Below are positions 9,121-18,844 of a stretch of DNA of 31,933 nucleotides, one piece after another. Numbering within the stretch: the first letter of the stretch is position 1; the number at the start of each line of letters is the position of its first letter. Source of the DNA: Gnetum montanum. Its lineage: Eukaryota; Streptophyta; Gnetopsida; Gnetales; Gnetaceae. The translations under genes and the position numbers were made by a program. Location: assembly GCA_015680685.1 (NCBI GenBank), contig MNCI01034058.1, forward strand, positions 141,906-173,838. Direction: 5' to 3'. Under the pieces are notes generated by a model. The model was not told where the DNA came from. It saw only the letters and a program-made list of their open reading frames with translations, and did no database searches.

Positions 9121-11796
9121 ATGGATTTTTCAACTACTATTGCTAATGCCTTCAACATGGAAGTCCCCTTCAACGTTGAAGTTCTAGTCACGGTTCAAGG
9201 CACTACTGGTGCCAGACAACCGCTGAATCCCACGCTGGAAGAACATCAATCTCTTAGAATCCAAAATCAGGGACCTGAGGAATTAGCCCAGAAACACAAG
9301 CATTACAGTTTCCTTTATGTAAAGGTGCAGGCTAATCTACCCTTGGATTTACATGAACTCGAAGAAAAATGTAGCTTCGAGTTCGTTCATTGCAACAGGA
9401 AGGAATACATTCCTACCCTCGGTGTTCCTTTGCTTTTAACGCAAGCGTATCAAAGGCTACTGGACCAATTAATCTAGTTGGCTAGGCTTAGGAAGCAACA
9501 GGACACCACGTCCAACCAGGATGATGCCTTTTAAGATAGACAGGAGGAACTCGATTCCCAATTTGACAAGGGAGGTTACGCCAACCCCGTTCCTGTCCTG
9601 CCTACCCAATCCTTCTGGGCCAACCTGTTGTCTATTACCACTCCCTTTTCCATCACGCCTACACTTTAGTAGCCTACAACCACAACTGTAATAGGTAGCC
9701 ATACCACATTCTTGATGTATCATCGCCCTTATTCCCCTGTTGCATTCGCAACAACTGTGCCCTCGTAAACTATTTATCAGCACATTCTTGGAGTGCGTAA
9801 CATGTCTATCACGGCTACCCTACCACATGTTCACACTGTACCTACTTCACAACCGCACATAACTTCCATGCCAATTCCTACATATGCGTCTATTCCACCC
9901 AGTATGGAAGGCCCTGGCCCATCCACATGGTGGACCCCATTCGCTTCTTCTTCTATTCTACAACCATCACAGATGTCTCACTATGTTCACCCTTAGACCT
10001 CCCCAACCCTGCAAATGGCACATCCTAGCATGGGGCCATGGTCTATCCCACCAGTGACCTAAACGGTCTATCTAGCGGCTCAACCTGTAGTTACTGCTCC
10101 GACAATACCACCCACTAGGTGGTGGACAATGCAAGCGACACCTTTAGCAGGGGCAGCCCCAACGGCACTGCCGATAAGTCAGCCTGCCACTGCCACCATG
10201 CCGCATGTGGGAGCTGCCACTGTAGTTCCTCAACTGTCTACAACATCATCGGGTCTGGACCAAGCATTTCAGCTCATCCAGACCCTCACTGAGGAAATAA
10301 AATGCTTCAAAGCTGTTGGGTCTGACACAGTACAAGTCATGGACTTTTATCAGGACAACCCTATCAGCCCTGTAATCCCAACTTTGACGTTACCTCCAGG
10401 GATGTCTCTTCTACACTTCACGAAGTACGATAGGAAGGGAGATCCCAACGTGCATCTTGTTACCTTTAGGTCTAAGTCTTTGCTATTGCAACAATGGTCG
10501 CACACAATCATTCACGTTTTCCCCATGTCCCTAGCCAGGAAAGCCCTAGACTGGTACCATGCATTGTCATGCTCATCCATTTCAACTTTGGAAGAGCTCT
10601 TGACCTAATTCGTGACATGCTTCAAGTACAACTTGAAGCCAGAAACCACGCTAGATCAGTTGATGAGCGTGAAGCAAGACATGCTAGAACCAGTCCAAAA
10701 ATTCATTCAATGTTGGAGTGTAACCCTTAACGAAATCCACGAGCGCATCGCAGAAGCCCACTTGCTAACCATCTTTAAGGGTGCAGTGAACGACTTCATC
10801 AAGTCCAAACTGTACTACTTCGCTCCTCTCTCTCTCAGTCAGGCTTTCACTCAAACTAAGAGTATACAAGACGTGGCCGAGGCAAGCAAAGACCTGACCT
10901 ACATCACTTACAAAAACACCTTCGCAAAGAAGAAAAAGGGTAAAGCCCCAACAACCATAGTGGTTGTTGTGGCAACCGAGGCCAAGCCCAAGCCTAGCGG
11001 CAATGGTAGCAAGAACAACAAGAAACCGGCCACACAAGCAGCTAACCCTATGCCCAAACCGGGCCATGTACCGCAACCTGCTATACCCATGCTCGAGACA
11101 TCTGCATACACCAAACCCAACTTTGAGCGCAAAGACTGCTCAAAGTACACCCCACTGCCTCTCAAGCCTTCAAAACTCCTGAAGAAACTATTAGTAGTAG
11201 GGTACATCGAAGCAAATGCAAGACATCAACGCTACTGCAAGCTCCTTAGGAATCCTTCTTTGGCCTTGCCTAATGAGCCTCCAGTTCCTAAGGATTTTAG
11301 GATAGACAAGTTTTGTGACTACCACCAATAGTGTGGTCACAACACAGATTATTGTCTATCATTGTAGGATGACATCCAAAGATTAATCGATCTAGGGAAG
11401 CTGGTGCTGGACAAAAGAAACCCAGTACGCCCTGAAAATCAATCTATGTATGTCTACACAGATACCCTCAATGCCAATAATTTCGGTTACGTAATCAACG
11501 CCATTGGCATTGACAATGATCCCAGGCCACCCTGCCAGCCATTTGTGATCCATGTATCCCAGTGTAATGCACTAGCACCACCAATGGTTGGTCCAAGCTC
11601 ACCATCGCCCTTCATCCTGAAAGTCTCACCACGAGCATCCACCTTTACACCAGTTGTTGGCAAGGCCATACGGTCCCATCAGTTAACACCTCTAGCTCCA
11701 TTCATCATCAAGGGGTTGACATCTTTGACAGCCCCTATCTCGTGCAACAGAATTGAAAACCTCCTCTCCCCACAAGGCAAGAAGCCCACTTGTTGA
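9121..11796 (+). pseudogene. gag: Tat element gag
   Basis: Retrotransposon capsid-type polyprotein. One reading frame stays open in register from 9121 to 11796 (about 890 codons), broken only by stop codons (for example 9475-9477, 9532, 10606). I chose the ATG at 9121 because the frame upstream lies in the leader repeats. The N-terminal part is unassigned. The middle (about 9600-10250) is rich in P, T, S and A. The conserved gag core is at 10400-10900, with FTKYDRKGDPNVHLVTFRS, then KALDWYHALSCSSIS and KPETTLDQLMSVKQ. A basic K-rich stretch follows (KNTFAKKKKGKAPT). No CCHC zinc knuckle was seen, although FCDYHQxCGHNTDYC near 11312-11355 is a remnant of one. The protease is in another frame. 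Confidence 0.85.
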
Positions 11797-11942
11797 GCGA
11801 GTCATTAGACGGAAGTACCGTCAAGGGTATCCCCAAGCCTACACCTTCACCCCTCGCATCTGCACCTTTGTCACCAAAGACGAAGGTCAACACGATTACG
11901 TAGCCTGTACCACCTGGCCAACAAGGATCTGAACCCAGATCC

Positions 11943-12902
11943 AAATTCACCTCTCCTCGAGAGATTTATCTTCTAGGATGAATCAAAGAGGAGGAAAGTA
12001 TCAAACAAGTAGGTAGCCAAGACCTTCTAGACGTCGTCACTCAGGTCAAGCAAGCCCTAAAGCAGAAAAATGCTACACCGAGCTTGTACGACCTAATCAT
12101 GACATTTGTACCCCACTGAGAGGCTCTAGTCCACATATTAACGGTAATTCCCGTCAATGAAAACATCCACTCGGTAATGCTTCCCTCTATACTTGTAGAG
12201 CCTGCGCCACCCCAATTAACTTTTCATAACGACGCCATTAGGGAAGATCCCAAAGGGGGTCAAGTGACTACGGCACCTCTCTTCATCACAATTCGAGTTG
12301 GCCAACACCAAATCTAAAGGGTACACATTGATGATGGGGCCGCCACAAACATCATTTCCTTTCCTATTGTGGATAAATTGGGATTGATCGACCGGATCAA
12401 ACCAATGATGACATCATTTCTGAGGTCCTTCAATGGGGCACGCATCCTGATGAAAGGCACAGTTCATGTAAACTTTGTAGCATGGGACCAGTTCCCCATA
12501 GATGCAATGTTCATCGTAGTCAAATAAATGCCTGAGTTTAACCTGATCTTGGGAAGATCATGTTTAGCGCAACTTAGGGCTGTCTCCTTGCCTATACACC
12601 AGGAAATCCACTTATCATACGCAAGTAGGAAGGTGGTAATCCATGGTGACGAAGTGGCAACGCAAGCAATCAGCAACATAAACATGGAATAGGGCTCAGA
12701 GGTTACAACCTCTAAGAATGAAGCATCTATTCATGCATGCATTAATCATTCAACAAAAGGATCAACTCAGCGAGCCGACTCCCAAATCAAAAACGCATGG
12801 GACGAGTTGCCCTTCCAAGCAGAGGACAACGATGTGAACAAGTGCCATGGTGAAACACCTTGGCCTTACATTTCGATCAACCCACGATGGGTCAAGAAGT
12901 AG
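11943..12902 (+). pseudogene. pro: Tat element aspartic protease
   Basis: The frame is continuous from about 11943 to a TAG at 12900, with a few stops. It holds LTFHNDAIREDPKGG, then FITIRVGQHQI, then the active-site region VHIDDGAATNIISF (about 12321-12362), which corresponds to the family's hydrophobic-D-T/S-G-S/A. Here the triad reads D-D-G, keeping the catalytic Asp with an unusual second residue. The flap/second half ends in FNLILGRSCL (about 12536-12566), matching the usual ILGR motif. It would process the polyprotein. The frame differs from gag, with the change somewhere in 11797-11942. Confidence 0.8.
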
Positions 12903-13007
12903 CTACGCATAGCATAGAAACCCTACTGCTTCCTGCCAAGTTTTCATCCCTTGTACATTCACCATTTCCTTGCCTTGTTAGTATGCCATCCTTCTGGCAT
13001 GCTACGC

Positions 13008-13398
13008 TAACGACCCGAAATGGCTTAAAACTATCATCACCATTTTTGCTTCATTAACGTATTATCTCTTTTGGACAATGGCCCAGAATGGCCTAAAAGT
13101 AGCATTTCTAATTTTTCACTTTATCCTGTTGGCATGTTATGCAATGGCCCAAAATGGCCTAAAACTAACATCGTTGCTTTCCGCTTTATCAACATGTCGT
13201 CCTTTCAGCATGCTACACTACGGCCCGAAATGGCCTCAAACTAGCATCATCGCTTTGTTGCTTTGTTAACAAACTATCTCTTTTGGCAGTGGTCCAAAAT
13301 GGCCTTAAACTAGCATTGTTGCCTTTCGCTTTGACATGTTGCACAACAGCTCGAAATGGCCCAAAACTAGGAATGGCCCGAGATGGCCTAAAACTAGC
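13008..13398 (+). repeat. Dyad-repeat cluster 1 (GGCC-N6-GGCC then TAAAACTAGCA)
   Basis: Six to seven copies, mostly about 67 bases apart, near 13013, 13080, 13146, 13219, 13290, 13352 and 13375. Typical forms are GGCCCAAAATGGCCTAAAAC and GGCCCGAAATGGCCTCAAAC. The arms are GGCC on both sides of a six-base spacer, followed by a constant AAACTAGCA-like tail. The cluster starts just after protease and ends just past the 3' end of the antisense gene. Confidence 0.85.
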
Positions 13399-13577
13399 TT
13401 ACGAGAGCATGAAAACTTTACATAGTACACAAGTTAACATAAAATCAGTTTCTTTTCCGAAGTTTTTTTTTTCATTCAAAATTTTCACCTATTGGCAATG
13501 TTCACAAGATTTTCAAAAAAATTTCAAAATTTCAGCATTTCAAAATTTGCAAAAAATTCAAAAAAAATCCCATGTTG

Positions 13578-15241
13578 TCATGGGTTATCTCCATTGACAT
13601 CGCCCTCACTACTTGCCTACGCTTCATCTGCTTGTGCATCATCCACCCCTGCATTACCTTCTACCGGTTCTTCATTCCCTCCCTCCATGGGTTTCGCACC
13701 CTCATCTGGAGCCTACATCACAAGAATGAAGTAGTCAGCTAGGGCAACAAACGCAAGCTATAACATAGCATGAGCATCTACCCCTTAAAGTGAATAACCT
13801 AAGAGGAGCCTACACTAATCTCAAGGGGCATTTGATCTAGACCAAGCCTAAGGTGATGCCAAATCTCCTCTGTCGTAATGTCCATCCAACACCTATCACT
13901 AGGTTTAGCATTCGTAGCAGCAGCTTTCTCCCTTTCCATGATCATCCATTTTAGAGGTTCCAGGGAAAGGGAGGTGGTTGCAGTCTCTCCTATCGGAAGG
14001 TCCACCTTCAATTTAGGATATTCCATGTCCTTCACCTACTCTTTGAACTTAGTGTAGGCCTCAGAAGCATCGATGGCATTCACGAATGCTTCATACGTGA
14101 ATGCCTCCATAGCAGCGTCTTTGTATAGTCTTCGATGGGTGTCATTCTCTAGCTTGTATGCATGGGTGTCTTCGAAGACTTTGGCACTGATATCTTTCAT
14201 ATCTTGACACTTCTAGGCTAGCAAGTCCATCTGCATTTGCTACTCGACTATCTCGCGAGTCGACTCAACGTTCTGGTGAATGACAGTCCAAAATCTAGTG
14301 TAATTATCCATAGCCTTGTAGCAGCCCTCAATGTCAGGGTTATGATCTATGAGGAAGTTGACCCTCGACCTGAGGTCCATCACCTCGGTGACCAACTTAG
14401 CCTCTCTTTGCTCAACCCTTTGGACCCGTTTCCACAGATCCTTGTTAATGTGCTTACACTCCCACAGAGAGCATGCCGAGTGCAAGACACACTTGTGAGC
14501 CTCGTCGAACACACGATGAGGTACCTAGGTCACGTCAGGTGAGAGTGTAGACATAGTGACAATTCTCATGGGTCAAACTAGGTCCCATTTGAGCCGAGAG
14601 GCTACGTCAACATGAGGAACAAAGCGATCGCGTTAGCATAGAAAAATCAACAAAATCAAAAGTTTTTAGCAAAAAAACATAGGAGCATTTAATACTGCCA
14701 CTTACCCATGCCAAGGTCTGCCTGCTAAAGGTGTCTAATCATGTCTTCAACAAGTCCCTGTACAAATGTAAACTTGTCAGGGATCTTGGCCCACGACTCT
14801 ACATGAATCGGAGGAGGTCCCGCAGCATCAGTAGTAACACCTGTTACATGATTAAGCATGTCAGCAACAACCAAAATGGACTATGATAGGGTAGACATCC
14901 CACCGACTCACCAGTGCTTGACTACGGTCTTTCTACTTGCTGATGCAGGATGATCGTGGTAGCCTCGGTGGAGGGCCCTGCCAAATCCATACAAGCCCCT
15001 TCCTCATGCGCTGGTGCCTTTCCTTTCAGGAGACCAGCATCTTTTTTATTCAAGGGGGACACCCCCTTGTTGATAGAAGGCTCCCTAATAACAAGAGCCC
15101 CTGCCTTGGAAACAAGAGATCCTTTATTCCTGATCGGGGCCCTTTCCTCCGAGACTGGGACCTCCGCGTCTTTATTCGTCACCCCCATCCTAAGGGCCAA
15201 CACTTCCTCATCACCTTCTTCTTCATCTTCTTCTTCCTTTG
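13578..15241 (-). pseudogene. Exons 5-8 of the antisense gene: acidic tracts and coiled coil
   Basis: Exon 5 (15241-14912) opens with an acidic run, KEEEDEEEGDEE, then a K/E/P-rich segment. Exon 6 (14840-14706) is short, including PPPIHVESWAKIPDKFTFVQ. Exon 7 (14601-13799) carries a long heptad-like helix: WKRVQRVEQREAKLVTEVMD, then RSRVNFLI and later KVFEDTHAYKLENDTHRRLY. It reads as a coiled coil for oligomerisation. Exon 8 (13712-13578) is acidic (APDEGAKPMEGGNEEPVEGN) and ends at TGA. Introns 4, 5 and 6 are phase 1 and join exactly in frame. Intron 7 has a weaker GTTATT donor next to an in-frame TAG, so the gene could also end at 13799. Confidence 0.6.
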
Positions 15242-15374
15242 CTAAGCAAAAAAGGCATGTTTGTGTCGATTCAAAATAAGCTGGCTCAAAATAGATGCTA
15301 CGCTACGCTGCACTACCTAGCGCAGCATAGCGTAGCAAACTATAGCAAAGTAAGCATTATACAAAAATGCCTAC
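15242..15374 (-). other. Intron 4 of the antisense gene, holding a GCTACG hairpin
   Basis: GTAGGC donor and a TTTTTTGCTTAG acceptor with a pyrimidine tract, 133 bases, phase 1. At 15297-15340 it contains CTACGCTACGCTGC followed by GCGCAGCATAGCGTAGC, the same inverted words as the LTR U3 clusters. Intron 1 (17866-17329) has GCGTAGC and TAGCC units at about 17440-17502. The exons lack them. Confidence 0.65.
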
Positions 15375-16420
15375 CAATGGGGGGTTGCATCCTCTACAGC
15401 TTGAGCTATAGTCTTCATCCCTCCTCTTCATGAAGCGTTTCCCTGGCTGGGGGAGGTCTCTTCCTTTGCAACTCCTTGGGCACAGTATCAGCTATGAGAC
15501 GTTCACCCCATGTCATGCTACCGATTATAACAGGGGTTGTCTCTCCCACGCTGTCCTAGCCATGAACACTACGAACTGCTAGATGTTTAGTCTATACAGA
15601 CAATGACTCCCCAACCATTTTCGGGGGATCCTGGGCTCACATAATCCAGAGGACTTGGTGAATCCACGGTTTGGAAATCTGGCCACGATCTCTCACAGTC
15701 CAGACTCCATCCTCCTGGACCACCAGAAACTCCACGAAGCGCTTCAGATAGCCTATGTAGAAGGCATAATGTATGTTGGAGTGGGACTTCGTGTGCTCAC
15801 GAAGTCCCAAAATCTCAGCCTGCAAGCCACTACATAGGAAACTGGCCCAATTATAATGGGCCCCTTCTTCCATAACCTCCTGCATTACCCAGGCCTGCTC
15901 AAGCCTCAGGACCTTCCCTTGGGTGAGTAGTTGAGGGAATGCATGAGCACGAAAGACTAGGTAAATCCCCATGGCAAGGCCGTCCTAAAGCTTTTCCATG
16001 GGGAACCCTTTTCGCTCCTTGGTGAGCCTCAACCACTCCTCGATATGCTACTTCTAAAGAGTCAACTCCTACTTGCCCTTCAATACTATGGAGGTGCCAT
16101 TAGCAGGAATGCTGAACAGATCCACAAACAGCTGATCATTGATTTCAATGACCACCCGCACACCCTGCACATATGTGTGAAAATGTCCCACCCTCCTAGA
16201 GAAGGAGTTGACCAAGGAAAGCATCTCAGTGGTAGAGATGCTTAGATTTGAAGCCATGAACAGATCCATAAGCCCCACCTTTCAAACTTTCTTGAACAAA
16301 GAGTCTGGGGTCCCTTATTCTAACCAGCTCTGGCTCACTGCTACTTCATTGTATTTGAAGTTGATGTTCATCCCCTTCCTCTTGGCGGTCATCACTGTCA
16401 CCTCACGGGGCTCCTTCGCC
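15375..16420 (-). pseudogene. Exon 4 of the antisense gene: large unassigned domain
   Basis: 1,046 bases in one frame with about twelve stops and no internal frameshift. It begins with a basic patch (TAKRKGMNINFK). It then has a region with YVQGVRVVIEINDQLF and LFSIPANG, the pattern of plant transposon-associated proteins with V-x-G-hydrophobic-x-hydrophobic followed by a short helix. A long alpha-rich part follows (EEWLRLTKERKGF, AHYNWASFLCSGLQAEILGL, IGYLKRFVEF). The end has a basic patch, KELQRKRPPPARE, that could be a nuclear signal. I do not recognise the family with confidence. It ends at a GTAGGC donor, and the 133-base intron 4 behind it contains a GCTACG hairpin. Confidence 0.6.
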
Positions 16421-16506
16421 CTTGCAACAATTTTCATAAAACACACTTAGCATAACGAGGTAGAAAATGCAAGGATTGCAAAAAAACTTGAGCATGCCAT
16501 GCCTAC

Positions 16507-17328
16507 CTTTTGACCCAGTAGGTCTATATGGTAATGGAAATAGTGGGAGTTCAATCAAAGCTGCTTCAACTGTGACCTATTTGAAGGGTTCTTTCCACTC
16601 CTTATCCAGCCAACCCTTCTCCCTACACTGATTGTAGAGAATGCAGAGCATGCATAAATAGGTATGGTATTCTCCTCCACACTGATCAATCACACCCGCC
16701 CATAGGTTCTTGGCAGAAGAAAACTCCTATAAGGCTATCTGCACTGTAGCCAGTAGACCCGGTTGGTTGTGAACCCCGTCATCATCAATGTAAAACCTGG
16801 TGACAAATACACATTGTTAGCATTTGACTGGTATGGCCAGCATTGCACAATGAAGTGGAGCAAAGATGCAAAACTCACCTGCCAACACAATAGATAGTCC
16901 CCTGTGGGTTCTGAAAGTACGTCGCCATGTAACATGCGAGAAATAATGTGTTGTACTGGTGATAGCATTGGTATTCCAGCATGTCCCAGATCCAGGCTAA
17001 ATGCCTCAACCCTGTTGATTATTGGCTGCATCCTCTTCCCACCCTGCTCATGATTACCTCATTAGAAAAATATCTCAGGATGCCTCGACTTGCCCCTGGC
17101 AGCATGGCTTCCACTATGTCGGATGACTCCTTCTCCTCTAGGGAAGACCAAACAATCACACTAAATTGGTTGAGAAGGAATTGCAAGAAGTCTTGTGTCC
17201 CTTCCCTGAACCAAATCACTTGATCTCCCAAATGTATTAGGGAAGGAGGAGCGTTGGCCATAGGTCTGCTCACATGGCACAGGACTCCTCTAATGTCCAA
17301 AACGATCAGCCGAGACCTTGATCCCACC
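16507..17328 (-). pseudogene. Exons 2-3 of the antisense gene: FCP1/NLI-interacting-factor-like phosphatase domain
   Basis: Exon 2 (17328-16879) reads RLIVLDIRGVLC, equivalent to motif I (DxDx) with the second Asp replaced by Arg. Next is WFREGTQDFLQFLLNQFSVI with VWSS, which matches the family's RPGLxEFL...VxVWSS block. Further on, WDMLEYQ and YNTLFLACYMATYFQNPQG sit where the family has NTLLxDDSPYKAxxNP, with the DD pair lost here. Exon 3 begins FYIDDDGVHNQPG and continues as the C-terminal part (TVQIAL, WAGVIDQCGGEYHTY). FCP1-type enzymes dephosphorylate serines of the RNA polymerase II tail. With two catalytic positions changed, this copy would not be active. The domain call is from motifs by eye. 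Confidence 0.6.
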
Positions 17329-18127
17329 CTACACAATCCGGTCAGCAAATATTATCATCACACTTGAATGCAATACACACACAACATAGCGGCATCTACC
17401 AGCCCGTACATATAGCATAGCATGACCCTCTGCCCGTACAGAGCGTAGCAAGAGCGTGGAAGCCTAGCGTAGCAAGAGCATGCGAATAGCCTAGCCTAGC
17501 AGCAAAACGACTGACGACATACCCAAACAAAACATGTGTCACGTTGCCATAGCACACCATGGCCTAGCCCCCTCAAGGTTTTTACATTGTAGCATGCTAA
17601 GGTCAAGCAACTTAAATTTCCCTAGCCCCCGCAGTTGTAACAACCATGGCAGTGGAGGTTTCAGCACCCTTGCATGCAATCACGATGCAATGTTTATGCA
17701 TCTGCCATGGCCAAAACAATGACTGTAGCAGTGCAAAAGAAAAAATGAAGCAACCACAAAAAATGTAGATAACCAAGAATGGACCCAAACAAATAGGACG
17801 CAAAACAAGAGCAGAGAACGATAGAAAGCACAACACGAAAAAGGCAAAGAGGACAAAGTAACTTACTAGGTTAACGGTGTGCTCTGCCACACCACAATGC
17901 TCGCTTGTGGTGCATGCCCCAGGGTATTCTTCATCTACTCAACCTTTGCAAGCATCAAATGGGTCTTAGAAGCCATGGTCCCACTTGCAGATTTACACCC
18001 TTCACTATAGAAATTCACCTTGCTAATCGATCAACACAATTGCTTTGCGCTCTGAAATCGCCTTGTGCTCCGATGAGGGTTTTGCACTCTTACGATAAAA
18101 ATGGCAAAATTTTTAGGGTCTAACCCC

Positions 18128-18135
18128 TATTTATG
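18128..18135 (-). promoter_or_regulatory. TATA box candidate of the antisense gene
   Basis: CATAAATAGGGG reads on the minus strand about 155 bases before the ATG at 17976. Transcription would begin near 18100 and leave a leader of about 125 bases. The dyad-repeat cluster 2 lies just upstream of this promoter, at 18322-18740. Confidence 0.5.
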
Positions 18136-18321
18136 ACCATAAGAGGAGGGAAAATTTCCATCCTCTCTCTCTCCGATTAATGTGGAGTGCGCTGTACAAC
18201 GTAGTATGCTCGCCATGACATCATAACACTATTAGTATTAAAGCCTTGACACGCTTCAAGCCAGCTACTTACCTTTCCAAAACAAAATATATATATATAC
18301 AATATATTTATTTTTGATTGA

Positions 18322-18740
18322 GGGTCTGAAAAGACCTTAAACTAGCAATCCTAACATAGTTGCACCCCCACCGATCCAAAAAGACCCAAAACTAGCAGTC
18401 TCGACCTATTACATTTGCAGTCTGCAATGACGTTAAACTAACAACACCACATGCTTACACCAACAATTATCTCATCTTCTTCCACATAGGTAGTATCACA
18501 TTTCTTAGCAGTTTCATGTTTCCATTTTTGCATCGGCGATTTGATACTTCTCATGCTCGCAATTTCCTGTTTTGTATACTATTATCTTACCTGTTAATAT
18601 TTTTCATATTGCGATTTGGTAGTCCGAAATGACATTAAACTAGTAGTTTGGCATTTACATGTCGACAATCATAAAACTTCACATTTTATGATAGCATTCC
18701 TATGCTTTTGTGCCTTGGCAGTCCACCATGACCCTAACTT
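18322..18740 (+). repeat. Dyad-repeat cluster 2 (GGTC-N6-GACC then TTAAACTAGCA)
   Basis: About five copies, near 18325 (GGTCTGAAAAGACCTTAAAC), 18370, 18419 (GTCTGCAATGACGTTAAAC), 18621 (GTCCGAAATGACATTAAAC) and 18720. They have the same layout as cluster 1 but the arms are GGTC/GACC or GTC/GAC. They are irregularly spaced, between the antisense promoter and the start of pol. The stretch 18741-18840 shows no gene. Confidence 0.75.
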
Positions 18741-18844
18741 GGCAAACTCATAATCTTTACATCATCACACTTCACAAGTTGCATCGCATCACTACTTTGC
18801 AAATTTTCATTACACACAATTCCTGTCAACAAATGCCTCTTAAC

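Larger units (their letters stand above)
13578..17976 (-). pseudogene. Spliced antisense gene in the protease-RT gap: FCP1-like phosphatase plus coiled coil
   Basis: On the minus strand I read eight exons: 17976-17867, 17328-16879, 16796-16507, 16420-15375, 15241-14912, 14840-14706, 14601-13799 and 13712-13578. The introns are GT-AG. Their donors are GTAAGT, GTGAGT, GTAGGC, GTAGGC, GTGAGT, GTAAGT and GTTATT; acceptors include CACCAG, GCTTAG and GTAACAG. Exon phases agree at six of seven joins, and exon 3 to 4 is off by one base. About 1,100 codons. The start ATG has context ACCATGGC. Order: short N-terminus, FCP1/NIF-like HAD domain, unassigned alpha/beta region, acidic tract, coiled coil, acidic tail. 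About 25 stops, mostly TAG, make it a pseudogene here. Extra antisense frames are known in Tat elements such as maize Grande; I know of none with a phosphatase domain. It could instead be a separate inserted gene. Confidence 0.75.

Noticed and set aside
10765-11207. Minus-strand open stretches opposite gag
   Set aside because: The plus-strand gag frame is continuous here with recognisable gag motifs.
14937-15279. Plus-strand open stretches opposite the antisense gene
   Set aside because: They are complements of exon 5, whose E/K-rich coding gives long serine/leucine runs on the other strand. No motif and no frame continuity.
16735-17031. Open stretch of 98 codons on the minus strand, beginning MQPIINRVEAF
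   Set aside because: It overlaps exon 2 and intron 2 in a different frame. The neighbouring frame carries the FCP1-like motifs and fits the donor at 16878, so this one is a shadow.
17612-17890. Minus-strand open stretch rich in F, L and C that looks like membrane segments
   Set aside because: It starts in exon 1 in another frame and lies mostly in intron 1. The hydrophobicity comes from pyrimidine-rich intron sequence.
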